From positions 930,001 to 994,000 of the forward strand of contig JBCAMK010000005.1 of NCBI GenBank assembly GCA_038503065.1: DNA of 64,000 nt. The letters run 5' to 3'. Numbering within the stretch: the stretch's first letter is position 1; each line of letters begins with the position of its first letter. This document shows positions 33,415 to 46,455 of the stretch, piece by piece. Below the pieces are notes generated by a model, which did not search any database, was not told where the DNA came from, and saw nothing but the letters and a program-made list of their open reading frames with translations. Source of the stretch: Paragyromitra xinjiangensis (Eukaryota > Ascomycota > Pezizomycetes > Pezizales > Discinaceae). Made by a program: the position numbers and the translations under genes.

Positions 33415-36400
33415 ATCAAGATGAGGGGTGTAACTGAGTAGGTGATTGTGGGCAGTCTGTAATAGATGGACCCGTTCTTTTCTGTGTATAAAATATCTAG
33501 TGATTTCATCACTGCATTAAATAAATTAACAAGAAAAAATTACAAAATTTCGCTCATCATCACCATCACCATTACATGAAAAAGTAGCAAGAAAAGAACT
33601 TGGAGTGAAAAGGTGAAGATTTTCTAAACTCATGTTTCAGATAGAACGAGTGATCATCCATGAATACATAGAAACAAAGCAGGAGCTAAATATCACGAGG
33701 ACAGACGGGGCCCGCCCAAAAATCAGTCCCCAAGAGAAAGCCCCGGGTTTCCAGGAATGTGATGATAGCCGCTACCTGGTACTAGGGGACATGTTCAAAG
33801 GACGGTTGTAAGAACCGATAAGGTAGAGATTGTGTCGAAATAACAGAGGAGACTATTATGGTGATTCGAAAAAGCGGTAATAGCAACTGGCAGATATAAG
33901 AAAAGCTCAGAGAATAGACCAGATATCCGATGCTGTGCAGTTGAGGAGCTCCGCAGGGGCGCCCATCTGTCGGGAAGAAGCATGACAGAATGTACCAAGG
34001 ATCTGTGTAAACCAATAAAACCTCCAGCTGTAGTGTAGTCTCTTTGGTCTCAGTTGATATAATGTTCGGCCTTTATGTTATACGTGTGAAAACAAGAGGG
34101 AACGCGAATATTTCTTGCCCAAGATTAACGTGTGGCCGTAGCGATCCAAAACTGGCGTCCTTCTACTCTGGTGAAGGCTGGCGGGTGGGGGAGTATATGT
34201 TCCCCTTGCCGCTTGGCCGTATACTCAATGCATAATTGTGGTGTTTCAATCTGCCCTGGTGGACTAGTCTCAAGTCGAGTGGCACGATTGCGAACAACCC
34301 TTCCTTCCATCTATTTGCAAAATCGCGAGACTTACGTCTGGAACCTATCCCACAATGACCGCCCCATGAGAACTCGTTGGTATTCCGCTCAAGTCCCACC
34401 ATTATTCAATATGTCCGCGATGGATTGCAAGATGCATCGCGGGAGGCCGAATAGAGCCCCACCCACTCGCCATTTCTCCTCCCAACAAGGTAGGCAGGCC
34501 TTCCTTAAGAACATATCCAGTAGAAAACAAATAGAGTCCGACATTTCCAGGTCTTTTCGCAATGACAAGGCTTTTTGGTTTTGGCCAGTAGTATCGAAAT
34601 TCATGGGCCCAAGATCGAGATGGCAAACCCTGGAATAGCTATTTCGGCCTATCGCTATGACTTCCAGCTACCTTGCGGATCCTCCCATGGCCATTTCCCG
34701 CAAATTGATTGGTCGGTAACGGGTTCGAAGGACTCAATTCACGCCTCCTAACAAGCTTTAGTGCTTGAACTAAAAAGGTAAGTTAGAAACAAATAAAACC
34801 TAGAGAGAGCCTATCACTCATAAGGAACCTACCGTTATTCTCGAATGTATAAAGATGCCAGTGATGCACAGTATGTAGGTAAAGTGATATTTCCGGCACT
34901 CCTACCGTACTTCGATCAGAATCCGATAATGAACCTTTGGGACGGTTGCAAGCCACATGTCATAAAGATGCCAACTCTGTCTGCATAAGCGCACCCGATT
35001 ATTCGAGGCTCATAAACTCGCTTACTGTTAGCAATATCCACTTGTCGGATCCCATCGCCTCATGGAAGCTCCACTTGCATCCTTTAATGCTCTGGTAACC
35101 ACTGGGGGGCGCAGAATATAATAGATCCCTATCGTAATTCGCTGTTTAATATCGAAGGGACGATGGAACTTGTCCTTTCGATCACCACGTTAACGGAGCA
35201 ATATTTCTGGGCCATATATTTCGCCCCTAAAACCTCGATTTTCTGGATGTGATTGTGTGAAGGGTAAACAGCCTTGACCACTATTTAATCAGAGATGAAG
35301 TGTGGAGCGGGAGGAAAGGTACTTATACACGGCCGCGTGGAATGGAATATATCCATCCTTGTCCTTGATAATTTGAACGAGATAGTCTCGAATAGCGGGT
35401 AGACAGACTCTTCTAGAATCCCAAAAACGCATCTAACGACCTCTCAATGAAATCTACTGCATGGAAGTAATTATTCCCTCGCAGGAAAGAAACAGAGGTA
35501 GAAGCATGCTCTGAGGACATCTTTAAATGTCTGTGGTCGATATAGTCCTCCGTGAGGTGAAGACCACATGGTATAAACATGATGGAGTAGGCGGCAACTG
35601 TAACCAGGCTTCTGGACAGCTTTGAAAACAGGCTCAATGTTCTTTTTCTACCTTTGCCATGCTCAAATACGTTAATTTCTCTCGTGTGTGTCCTTAGTAG
35701 GAATGACATAGTCGAATCTTCGGTTCTCAGATGCTATGAATGTAGCCATCAGCGTGGTAGTGAAAGTATGCCGTTATTTGTAAGAGCACAACTAAATATC
35801 AGCTATTAAGCCCTGACTCTAACGGGATCGAAGCAAAAATAACTAGTACCGGTCCTTCATTCGTGATCTAGGGTCTCGATGCATAGAGCTCTGGTGTAGG
35901 GAACTTGGGCGGGGCTATGCTCGGTCCAGATCTTGCCAGGCGATCCCATGGATTCATTTGCCCAGCCGCAGATCCCATGTATGAGAAATTGAGAGGAGTT
36001 TCTCTAAATAATTTGTTTGTAGAGGGAGTTAAAGGGTGAGATGACCTTTGTAGGTTCGCTCTGTTGATGTCAACTTCTTGTCACGGCCGTGTTCTAGCCT
36101 GCCCCAATCCAGCAGAGGACGAGCTTAAATAGCCTATCATCTCAGAAGGCTTGAAATATAAGTTACAAGTGGATAAGGAGAAACTTGTAGGATGCTAGAA
36201 TATCATTGCTGTGAAACATGAGATACTGCCAGCCGAGGCTTCTCAATCTAGTTTAAAAAGGATTGCCTGAGGTTATTTGCCAATCTTCGGCGATTCCTCT
36301 GCTCAGTAGGTGAATAGAATACGGAAAGATTCAATTCGGTCCTTGATTCTCCTAGTCATCGCCAATACCAGTTTTAGCATCAAGACTGTCGAAACTCGCA

Positions 36401-36916
36401 CTTAGACAAATAAAGAGGAAGGATGAGAACTAACTTTAGATGGGTGATGCTACATAAGGCGATTAACCCGTCGAGTGTGGCGTTTGTCAATTGCTGTTGG
36501 AAGTTGTATGAAGCTGGTGGCTGCCCTCAGCACGCAAGTCCTGATGGTAGTGGCCCAGGTTACCAGGCGCAATGAATCTAGTAGTAACGACAGCTTGAAT
36601 ATCGGATCAACCGTGCTGGGATGAAGCAATAAAAAACAAGGGAGGTTGAACTGAAGAAGGGATGGAAGTCACGACAAACAGCAGTATTCTAGGGGAGCAG
36701 AGATGTCTGCAGGCAACAGGACAAATGACGCACTATGCAGGGCTCCTCTCTTGGCATGCGTTGAAATAAGATGCGGCTCTGAAGATGCCCTAATCAGCCC
36801 TAGTGGCAGTATCCTTGGCTGATTCTGTCGCTAAACTTTTCTTTCCTTTTCACGAGCAACCACTGCCGTTTGACAGACAGACAGAAGCATTACCACGGAT
36901 ATAAACATCACTAATA
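33415..36916. other. 3.5-kb gene-free region
   Basis: Begins with the 3' end of bL27m (AT-rich, near 33500). The 168-codon frame at 34132-34638 (+) overlaps others on both strands and has no domain. Nothing else is supported. The last 100 bases precede RPC40. Confidence 0.5.
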
Positions 36917-38277
36917 ATGTCTTCTTATGACAACGTAGATCCACGACGGGTATGTTTTCCGTTTCTTCTACACTGAATAAACGCTGACTCTAAATGCAGA
37001 TTGTCGGTGTTCAAGCCGAAATCGTAACGAACGTCACTTCAACTGACTTTCCAGGACATTGGCCAAATGAAGACCACGCATGGGATATCAACAAGTTTAA
37101 AGAGGTACGCTTTGCTTGTCTCACCTCCCCCACCATCTTGCCCCTCCATTCACCCACTAACACCCACCACAACAGACCTTCCGCGTCGAATTCCACCGCA
37201 ATTCCCCTCTCTTCGCCGAGTTCGACCTCGTCCACATCGATGCCTCCATCGCCAACACCTTCCGCCGCATCCTCCTCGCAGAAGTCCCTACCCTCGCCAT
37301 AGAAACAGTCTATGTCCAAACCAACACCTCCATCATTCAAGACGAAGTCCTCTCACACCGTCTCGGCCTAATACCACTAACCGGCGACAAACGAGCCCTA
37401 TCAGGGATGCAATGGTTCCTAAGTGCGCCTCCCCTTCACTTCTCCTCCCCCTCCTCACAGTCTGACACACCATAGAACCCGAACCCGGTGAACCCCCACA
37501 AGACCCCACAGACGAAAACACCATCGTCCTCCACCTCCGCGCCGCCTGCGAACGAATCCCCGGCGTCCCCAAATCCGAAACCGACCCCGCAAAACTCTAC
37601 ACCAACGCCTCTATCTACGCAAGCGACATCATCTTCGAGCCCGCCGGAAAACAAGTCCACTCATTCGCAAACAACCCCGTACGCGCCGCAAACCCCGACA
37701 TCCTCATCGCCAAGCTACGACCAGGACAGGAAATCGACGTCACAATGCATTGCGTCAAGGGTATCGGTCAGGACCACGCAAAATTCTCCCCAGTCGCCAC
37801 AGCCAGCTACCGGTTACTCCCGTTGATCAAGATCACAAAACCGATTCGTGGTAAGGCGGCGGAACGGTTCGCGGCGTGTTTCCCGAGGGGAGTTATTGCG
37901 TTTGAGGCAGATGAGCAGACGGGTGAGAAGAGGGCCGTTGTGGGGAATGCGAGGAATGATACGGTTTCTAGAGAGGTGTTGAGACATGAGGAGTTCAAAG
38001 GATGTGTGGAGTTGGGACGGGTGCGGGATCATTTCATCTGTAGGTTTATCTTGATCCTTTGGTTTGTGATGGGTGCTAATGGTGTATAGTCTCGATTGAG
38101 TCCTCGGGTCAGTTTGATGCTGATGAACTCTTCCTCTCTGCGGTCGGCGTGCTAAAAGCGAAGTGTAATTTTTTGAAACGTGAGACGCATAGAATGTTGA
38201 GTAAGCAGAAGTTGGATGCACGGGGCGCAGGGGATGGGAGGTTGAAGAAGGGGGATAGAGGGTGGGTAGAAGAATGA
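36917..38277 (+). CDS. RPC40: DNA-directed RNA polymerases I and III subunit RPAC1 (AC40)
   Basis: Five exons, 36917-36949, 37000-37104, 37176-37422, 37476-38039 and 38090-38277, give 378 residues. The first exon codes only [13 protein letters not shown]40 pairs with AC19 to form the alpha-like platform on which RNA polymerases I and III assemble. Family marks are [11 protein letters not shown], the alpha-type dimerisation block [21 protein letters not shown] and [18 protein letters not shown], then [32 protein letters not shown], and [17 protein letters not shown] near the C-terminus. All introns are 50-71 nt and each join restores a family motif. The tail after LSKQKLDA is basic and glycine-rich. 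Confidence 0.96.
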
Positions 38278-41200
38278 AGAGGATTTGGTACGATAGATTT
38301 TGCTTGTTGTAGATATATACAATTTATGAAAAGGTATGGTATGAATAAGATACTACTTCGGCTCCTGTTCAGCTACCACTCGAGTTTGTGTTGAGGATGA
38401 ATTATCGATGGAGTCGAACAGGCCGGGATTCGTTGCAGCTAGCTCGATCTCATGAGAAGAGTGTAAGCCTACGATTTGTCTTTATTCTAAGCTAGCTACA
38501 TTTTTTTAAAAAAAGGTCTGGTGCTAGATGAAAATAGCCCATCCTATCAACAAATTGGTTAATAAGTAAAATAAGGTTTCTCGGCACTAAACCAGTAAAA
38601 CGAAGGAGAAACCTACGGTGCGCAGCAGTCATAGGCAGTAGGGGATGGGAACGAGCCTAGAGAAACGGGAACATTATCCATGGATGGTATTCGGCTAGTG
38701 GAGAAGTAAAATTCATCTCCTTCATACGATCGCACTCATACGAAAGAAAGACCATATGTCCCTCTGATAGGTCACTTTCACAGTCTCGTTCATTGGTTGA
38801 TATCCCGGGTTCGAATGTTCTAGAATTATCTTCGAGTAGCTACTCAATAAACTAAAGTATATAGAGAGGAAGATTCCACTCGTACTGAAATCTTTATTCT
38901 CTGCTGAGTGCCAGCTCATCTCCCTATTTAATATGCTGTGCTAGGCACTTCATTCTTGTGGGTTAAAATACACTAAACTTATAGTTTGGTTCGGTGAACT
39001 TTTCCGATACTTGTCTCGACCACTCGAGCAGGAAATTTAGCAGTACCCCCTGCCAGTTTTGAAAGACAATCTACGTAGCTGCGAAAGCCTTCCCCAACCC
39101 CTACCATTAAATGATATATACCAATTATTCGAATGTGGGCTCCCGACGACAGCGTGACGAACCTTAGAAGGCTTCGCTCAACGTTTACAAGGGGCTTGGT
39201 AGTTTTTGTCTGGTTCTCCTGTTCCCATCGAGGCGAAATTCTCATACAGAAGTTATTGTAATTGCTAAGGTTCCAGGCACTTGACTTTGTGCTAACGAAA
39301 CAAGCAATATATTGTCTGCGAAAGCCTGAGATGGCTGCCTCGGTTCTGACTTTTTACTAAAATTAGGTGCTCAACGATATGGAACTAGCTACAGGGTCGG
39401 GTTTTCAGACCTTTGTTTCGCTACTTTATCTATATATTTGTGAGAGTACCGAGAGATCGTGTCAGGGTTGGGGGTCGACCTGCTATGCGTACGTCATCGT
39501 TTGTCACTCGAAATGACAAATGATTCTAATTTATCTTTAACCGAAGCCGCAATGATTAGAAAATCAATGCTGTGACCCCAACCTGTCCAAGTTGTTTCGC
39601 AAGCGCTGCATCGGGCGCTGGCCGCGGGTGTTGAGAATCGCCAAGCGTCGATTTGTGTTCAGTTAACCGCCAAGAGATCGATGAGGATCGACTGTTCGCA
39701 ACTCTGACACCTCCCTGTCCATGAGATTTCTCCGTCAGCCTCCACCCCCAAGAACAACGACACAAACGGAGAATCGTCGGAAAATGGGAGAGAGGGATGC
39801 CATCTGGATTCTATCGCCCCTCTAACGACTCAGCAATGGGGGCATGGAACATACAGATGGCCTTTGGGCACCAAGTTCTCCTTTGCCTGTCGCATCACAG
39901 TCCGGAAGGATGAGGGGTCATGTGAGGGATAATTACTGTCGACACAGCCATGGGCAACTTTTCCAAGCCTGCCTTGGAGAGGCTCTGGCTTGTTGCGAAT
40001 TTTTATTTTCTTTATCAAGGTTTCGCTATCATCAGCCACCATTCAGCAAATTCAGGAAACATACTCGTCGCCGCGTCTCCAGCCAGCGCGACCGTTGGAA
40101 CCGAGATAATCTCGCTCAGAATTATCACTAGCCTCGTTCCCCGACCATCTTTACAAGAAAAAAAAAAGAAAGAAAAAGAAAAAGAGATCAGGCCGAACGA
40201 AAAAAAAAAACTTGAACATTCTGTTCTGACAGCTTCTGGAGCTCTCGAAACCAGTTTTTTAACATGTTTTTCTTATTTTTTCTTCCTCTTCTAACTTGCT
40301 GGAACCATTAATCTCCCCTACGATTGTGGTTATCTCTCTCGGGTTTGATATTCTCCTCGACCCCCGACCAGCCAGCAGACAGTCTGTCAACACATTGCTT
40401 CGATGGCACTGCCTTTCGAAGAGATTTTAGTAGTAATAGGGGCATTTGCACCTGGAAAGTTCCAGCAATCGTTCCGGAACAAATGTTCCGGGATCGTGAT
40501 GGGTCACTCTCTAGAGTGCCGTTGGAACGATCAACTGTGAATGCCCCTATTGCTACGCGTGTGTAAGGTGTTATTTGCTCGTGAACGCTAGATCAAGTGA
40601 AGGGTATGGAAAAAACAAGGGGGTGCCGATATCTGTTGAGGGTGTGGGCAGGTTGTCGTGGTGATAATCCATACACGGTAGGAAAATTCGCGGGCTTGGT
40701 GTTTAACCTAACGAAATACAGAATGAAAGGGAGGAGGACAGCAGAATGTGGATTTTGTCTATATATATTGGACCTGTGGAAGAGATCTGGAGGAATTCTG
40801 GGGGTTTATTATGTGTCTTTGTGTCTCCATGACTTGACTGCGGTAACTCATCAGATAGAAGTGTGCTCTCCCTCTCGATGATTGCTGCTCCCGAATAAAA
40901 AGCACATACATAAGGGCAGCAATCAGAAGGAGGGGGAGGAATGGGACGGGAGATAAATTGGGAGGGGGACTGGCTAGTAGCGATGGACTGACTGCTGTGG
41001 CCTGGGTGGGAACAGCGGAGGGAGATCCATCACCATCACCACCGGGGAAGAGGGCGGAAGAGCTGAGAACTCCAAAAGAAGCAGTTTCGCAGGTCGATCG
41101 ATGGAGTCTTGGCGGTCACCCCCAACCCTCACGCAACGGAGGCAACGACCCAACGCCTCTCCACCTCGCTACTCACGCTGCAGCCACAGCTCTCTATCAG

Positions 41201-41413
41201 AACAACTGCGATTACTCCCTCTCACAGCCCTGTTCCCGACAACCGACTGCGCGACACCGACACATTTGCGACACCGACCCTTCGTCTTACCGAAGCCCTG
41301 GGACTCTTCCGAGTATGGCTCCCGTGTGAATTCTTGGTGGAATTCTCAATCGCTAACGAACTCTCGTTGTTTCAGGTGGTTATCACGAAGTGAGCTTCGT
41401 GACGCCAGCAACT
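38278..41413. other. 3.1-kb intergenic region with a foldback element and the CTK1 leader
   Basis: 38278-39800 is AT-rich with no supported gene. A-rich runs lie at 40157-40212. A 125-base inverted-repeat element occupies 40431-40555. 40900-41413 looks like the long 5' leader of the CTD kinase: a GCTAAC branch-like site near 41353 and TTGTTTCAG ending at 41376 suggest a 5'-UTR intron acceptor. Confidence 0.5.
40431..40555. repeat. Small foldback element with inverted ends
   Basis: The ends TAGTAATAGGGGCATT (40431-40446) and AATGCCCCTATTGCTA (40540-40555) are inverted repeats with one mismatch. Inside, a second pair ATCGTTCC/GGAACGAT continues the stem. Self-complementary hairpins CTGGAAAGTTCCAG and CACTCTCTAGAGTG are inserted in the arms. 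There is no coding capacity; it resembles a MITE or solo foldback. Confidence 0.6.
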
Positions 41414-44400
41414 ATGTCTAAAGCTATGAAACCTCCTCAAGGCCATCGCGATAGCAACCGTGATGTTTGGCGGCCAAAATCGGAGGAAGTGGTGAGAGGT
41501 AGGGACCGTCAAGATCGATCTGTATCAAGAGAGAGAAGACGATCACCCCCACCGTTGTCTGCGCAGAGGAGGAGGCAGGGTGGAGATCGTGAGTCTTACA
41601 AGAGCCCTATCAGGGAGAGGGAGTTTGAGAAACCACTTGCACCATCTCGGCGTCGCTCTCGAGAACGGGGAAGAAGTAGGAGTGTGGAGAGTCGACGTTC
41701 AACTCGTTATGGAACTTTGTCACCGTCTCGTTCATCTCGGAACGGACGACATGGTGATGCTCCCCCCGATTCTCGCCATTCTACCTCACATCGTCATAAA
41801 CGCCGTCATCCGTCTAGATCACCATCAAAACGTAGGAAGAGCCGGTCTCCTGGGCACTCTTCTCACAAGAAGAAGGCGCGACGGCCTAGGTCGCGAAGTC
41901 ATTCGGATGTAAGACGAGCGAGAAAGGATAACTCACCTTCGCCAAGACCTCGCTCACCACCTCCTAAAAAATATTCACGCAGAGCTCCCTCAGCACGGCC
42001 CGCCGACCGTAGGGATAGATCAATGTCGTATTCTCCTCTAAGACGTTCCCCTCCACGGTCTTACCGTCAACGTTCCCCACCCCCAAGGAGTCGTCCTCCA
42101 CCGCCATTGACACGTCGTTCTTCACCACCGCCTTTGTCACCAAGATATGTAGTCCCATCTTCTCGGAAACAGTCACCACCACCCCAACATCCTCCGGCTA
42201 GGGATCGGCGTGGTTTCCGTCGACGTTCTCGTTCTCGTTCGCCACATCGTGGTCCTAGCTCACCTCCACCTTTTAGGCGGTTACGCTCCCCCCAACGTTC
42301 TCCGCCACATACTTCGAAAAATTCTTCCCTACCTCACTCTCCCCCACCACAATCGCCACGGCATAGGAGACGCTCTGTAACTCCTCTCATTGTCGATCGG
42401 GTCGTTCCTTCTAAGTCATCCCCACAATCTGAGAGGCGAGTTGGTGAGCCCGATGACCACAAATCTACTGTTGATTCAAACTTGACAGATGTTTCTTCGG
42501 AGAAAGTGGACACTCCGCCGCGTCGAGTAGTCTCAATATTAGATCAAGTTCCTGATGCGTCAAGACATCTAATGGAGATTGATTCTCAGCAATCAACCCC
42601 TCCTCAAGATTCTTATGGCGAAAAGCAACAGGAACGCAGCGATACTAATATGGTCTTGCACCCTCCGCAACCTGATTCTAAGCCTAGCAGCGGTCCCTAT
42701 GTTAATCCTGATCGTCAAAGAAACATTATCGCCGGCGATGACGTCGGTCACGGGAATGGAAGAGTTCGGGACTTCAATTCGAAAACGTGAGTATTCTTTA
42801 ACCTCCGCCTCCTGATTACATATCGTGAATACGGGCAATATTCTAATGTCCTAAATAGGCAATCCGACCATGATGGTTACTCGCAACCACCATATGCACG
42901 CCGTGGATCCCATAGCTCGGGGTCGTATCATGAATCTCAATACCACGGGTCATCGCATCAACAGGGTCCCCATTACCAACCTTCATATCGTGGGCGCGGA
43001 CGTGGCGGTTTCCGGGGCGGTAGGTATTCACCACCATTGGACCAACGAGGATCCTACGAGAGGCGTGGCTCCGAACGGGGACGTGGCTATAGAGGGAGGG
43101 GTGGATCGGGCTACGACCACGCAGATTCCAGTAGGGGAATGGGACGGCATCGTTCTCGTGATCCACACGACCACCCTCCGCCAGCCTTTGAACACAGCCG
43201 CCAATCAAAGCATTCATCACCTGATGACAACCATCATCGCACAGGAGCCGAGCCTAGAGCCGAGCCTAGAGCTAAGGATGAACTTGAAGAAGATCGGAAG
43301 GATTCTGGGAGCGAAATGTCTCTGGGAAACTCCAGCCAAACTTCGGCCCAACCAGGGGAAAAGCAAGTGGGCAGTGAAATGCCTCCACCAACTTGGCCTG
43401 CCCCAAAGAGTCCTGAGCCATTAGATGGTCGTGCGTTCAGACGTATACCTGGAGGGCCAAACGCTGTCCGGAGCAATGTAACCGTTCAGGAGGAGAAGAC
43501 CAGCAATGGATTCCGACCCTTCAGTATTAGCATCTCTCTGGGCAAGAGCAAGGTTGGCCAGAAGACTGCGCTGCTTCCAAAGGCGCTGGATGCCACCCGC
43601 GAAACCAATCGCGAGACTAATCGCGAGACCAATCGCGAGACCAATCGCGAAACTAGCCGCGAGACTAATCGCGATACTGGCCGCGAGACCAATCGCGAGA
43701 CTGGCCGCGAGACTAATCGCGATACTGGCCGCGAGTCCAACCGCGAGGTCAGCCGTGAGATCAACCGTGAGGTCAGCCGTGATGCCAATCGTGAGGCCAA
43801 CCGTGAGGCCAACCGTGAAGTTAGTCGGGGGGCTGACCGCGATTTCAACCGTGATTTCAATCGCGATTTCAAGCGGGAGCTTGGCCGTGAAGCTAGCCGT
43901 GATACTATTCGCGAATCTCGCCGCGATAGTTATCGAGCACCTGTTTCATATCCTGCCTCAGGAACTAACAGCGCCCCATTGGGAAAAAATGCTAGAACAC
44001 TCAAACTAAAGAGGGACTCTCCTGCGACAATAGATAGCCCAGATACCTTGAAGCCGCAAGTTGAGACAGCCAAGCCACAGGCTATTGCGAAACCGGTACT
44101 CATCGCGAAGGAAGCCTCTATCTACAATAGACTGAGTATGGTTGGTGAGGGTACTTACGGGTATGTGACATCCTTTCCGCTAAAACATCAAGATATTGAT
44201 TGGTATATAGAAAAGTTTACAAGGCTTCGAACAACATCACCAAGGAGTTGGTAGCTCTTAAGAGGATCCGTATGGAAAGTGAAAAAGATGGCTTCCCAAT
44301 CACTGCGGTTAGAGAAATGAGGCTGCTGCAGGCTCTGAAACAAGATAATGTGATCTGTCTGTTGGAGATGATGGTTGAGAAGAGTGAGTCATTGTTCTAG

Positions 44401-45540
44401 TTATTTTCATTAAGAATATGCTAATATGTCATAGGTGATTTCTATATGGTCTTTGAATATATGGATCACGATCTTACGGGTATCCTTAATCATCCGACCT
44501 TTAGGTTGGAACCTTGCCACATTAAGCACCTTGCTAAGCAATTTTTTGAGGGTCTTGAATATCTACACCATCGCGGTGTTCTTCACCGCGATATCAAGGG
44601 CTCCAATATCCTACTCAATAATGATGGCCAATTAAAGATCGCCGATTTTGGGCTTGCTCGGTTCTACACCAAGGCAAGCAAAAAGCAATTAGACTACACT
44701 AATCGTATTATTACACTTTGGTACCGTCCACCTGAGATCCTCCTTGGGGCCACAGCGTATGGTCCGGCTGTCGACATCTGGAGTGCGGCTTGCGTCTTTG
44801 TCGAACTCTTCACCCGACAACCTGTATTCACTGGTAAAACCGAGATAGATCAGCTGGATATCATCTATAATGTCATGGGGACACCAACTGAGAAGGTTTG
44901 GGCTGGATTGAAGGAGACTCCTTGGTACGGGCTTTTGAAGACGCCTGGAAGGAGGAGACCGAAGTTCCATGCAAAATACGAACCGTATGTACTCTCTTCC
45001 TAGATCTTTCATCACATCTTCTGACTATGCTTCTAAAGGCTCTTACCGCCATCGGCACTGGAACTTGTAACACGGATGCTCGAGTACGATCCTGATAAGA
45101 GGCCTTCAGCTGAGGAGTGTCTGAAGCATCGATACTTCTCGGAAGAGCCAGCTCCCGCACCACCATTAGGGTATTTATATATGACCTATTAGTGTACTTG
45201 CGATCTATGTTGCTGACTTCATGCTCCTTCTAGACTCCGTGATCTCAAAGGTGATTGGCACGAATACGAATCTAAGATGGAGCGTCGTAAGGAACGTGAT
45301 AACAACGAGAGGAAGAAGCGAGCCCAATATGAATTGGATAAGAAGAAATGGAAAGAGAACCGCGAGGCCGAGAAAAAGAGGCTTGCGCAGCAGGAATACG
45401 ATCCTGAGCGACCACCTGTCAGTGCGTCTCCCCCGAATACTGCTACATCTACTGTTCCAATCAAACGGAAACGCGAATCTCTGGAGGCCGAAGATATCGA
45501 GTCTGGAATTAGTTCTGCCTCTAAGAAGAGAGCGGAATAG
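41414..45540 (+). CDS. CTK1: CTD kinase catalytic subunit, CTK1/Lsk1 (CDK12-like), with long SR-type leader
   Basis: Phosphorylates the RNA polymerase II C-terminal repeats (mainly Ser2) with a cyclin partner, supporting elongation and 3' processing in the nucleus. Six exons, 41414-42786, 42859-44160, 44211-44383, 44435-44984, 45039-45170 and 45234-45540, give 1,278 residues. Residues 1-460 are Arg/Ser/Pro-rich (SPPRSYRQRSPPP type). An RGG-type stretch (RGRGRGGFRGG) follows. Residues about 704-818 are tandem NRET-type tetrapeptides. The kinase domain starts near 885: GEGTYG glycine loop, PITAVRE helix near 922, HRDIKGSN near 1000, DFGLA near 1020, and activation loop YTNRIITLWYRPPE. The C-terminal tail is a Lys/Glu-rich helix ending in a basic patch. 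The first ATG in frame is used; the codon 24 bases upstream is GTG. The leader is far longer than that of the yeast enzymes. Confidence 0.94.
43594..43938 (+). repeat. Coding tandem repeat of NRET-like tetrapeptides in CTK1
   Basis: About 28 imperfect 12-base units (CGCGAGACCAAT type). Early units are nearly identical (NRET, NRET, SRET, GRET, NRDT) and later ones drift (NREV, NREA, NRDF). The frame is kept throughout, giving alternating Arg and Glu/Asp residues. Confidence 0.9.
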
Positions 45541-46455
45541 TGTGGATTGCGTGGGGTTTAAGTTAGAGGTGTGGTTTCCTACGTATCGATTGAATGTTTT
45601 TCAAGTTTGTTTACGTTTTACTTTACTTGCCGGGGTCTATTGGCACAAAAAAAGGGGGAAATGAGGCGTTTGGATTTTTTCTTGCTTTTAAAACTTTTTC
45701 TCATTCAAATCTTGCGCACTTGACACATACTAGCCGCATAAATGCGTTCAGCTTGCGCATACCTGGCTATGTTGATATGTATTTCTCTCGCATTTCGTTT
45801 CTGCATCTTTGCGGTTCTAAAATCTTCAGTCATCCAGAACTTACTTTCTCCTGCCCTTGCCGCAGCAACACCCTTTTACTTCAATGTATGTATCTTGCTT
45901 GCATCTTTCTCCTCCCCTTTACCTTTTACCAGTCTACTTTGGAGTGGCTTCTTTAATCGGCACTCTATTTGTTACGTATTGGTTTCTTTTTTTTCTCTTT
46001 TGTTATTACTGTTGTTATAATAGTATACTGGCAGGGGAAGGGAGGGAAGGGAAGGCGCATGCATCTAGGGAGGGCATGGGCTGAGATTAGATAAGGTAAT
46101 TTGAATAAAAGAAAGTTTGACAATAATGTCTACTGGTGTACGGGTAGTCGTTTGATGCTATTGGTATTGGAGAAAGTAAGCCTAAGGGGCCTTCGAGCTT
46201 ACCCATCTCGTCCCAAATTGCTTCAAACAATAGTGGCTAATAATATACAACCCAGCCACCCGACAAAATACTGTTAGCTCTATCAAGATCTCGTAAAGCC
46301 ACTAGTTGGGCTGCCTAGAGAAATCTCAGGAATTTCTCTCTTGATTCGTCTACCACAATTGACTCTATGCTATGCTTATGTATGTACCAGAATACAAGTC
46401 TATAGGTATATGCTTCAACCCCATCGAGATTGCACTTCCAACCTCAACCCACCCT
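45541..46455. other. Convergent intergenic region
   Basis: 915 bases between the 3' ends of CTK1 (+) and the NADH pyrophosphatase gene (-). T-rich tracts occur at 45640-46020 and a (GGGAA)n-like purine patch near 46035-46056. No gene seen. Confidence 0.6.

Noticed and set aside
34132..34638. 168-codon + strand frame
   Set aside because: Overlaps equally long frames on the other strand, has no recognisable motif and no promoter-like leader.
38790..38830. Possible tRNA B-box (GGGTTCGAA)
   Set aside because: No matching A-box or cloverleaf stems around it; similar GTTCGA words at 34724 and 54495 also fail.
43486..43872. Minus-strand and frame-shifted repeat proteins over the NRET array
   Set aside because: They are readings of the same 12-base tandem repeat in other frames; only the CTK1 frame continues into the kinase domain.
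43594..43938. Tandem repeats considered as a CRISPR array
   Set aside because: Units are 12 bases with no spacers and lie in a eukaryotic exon.
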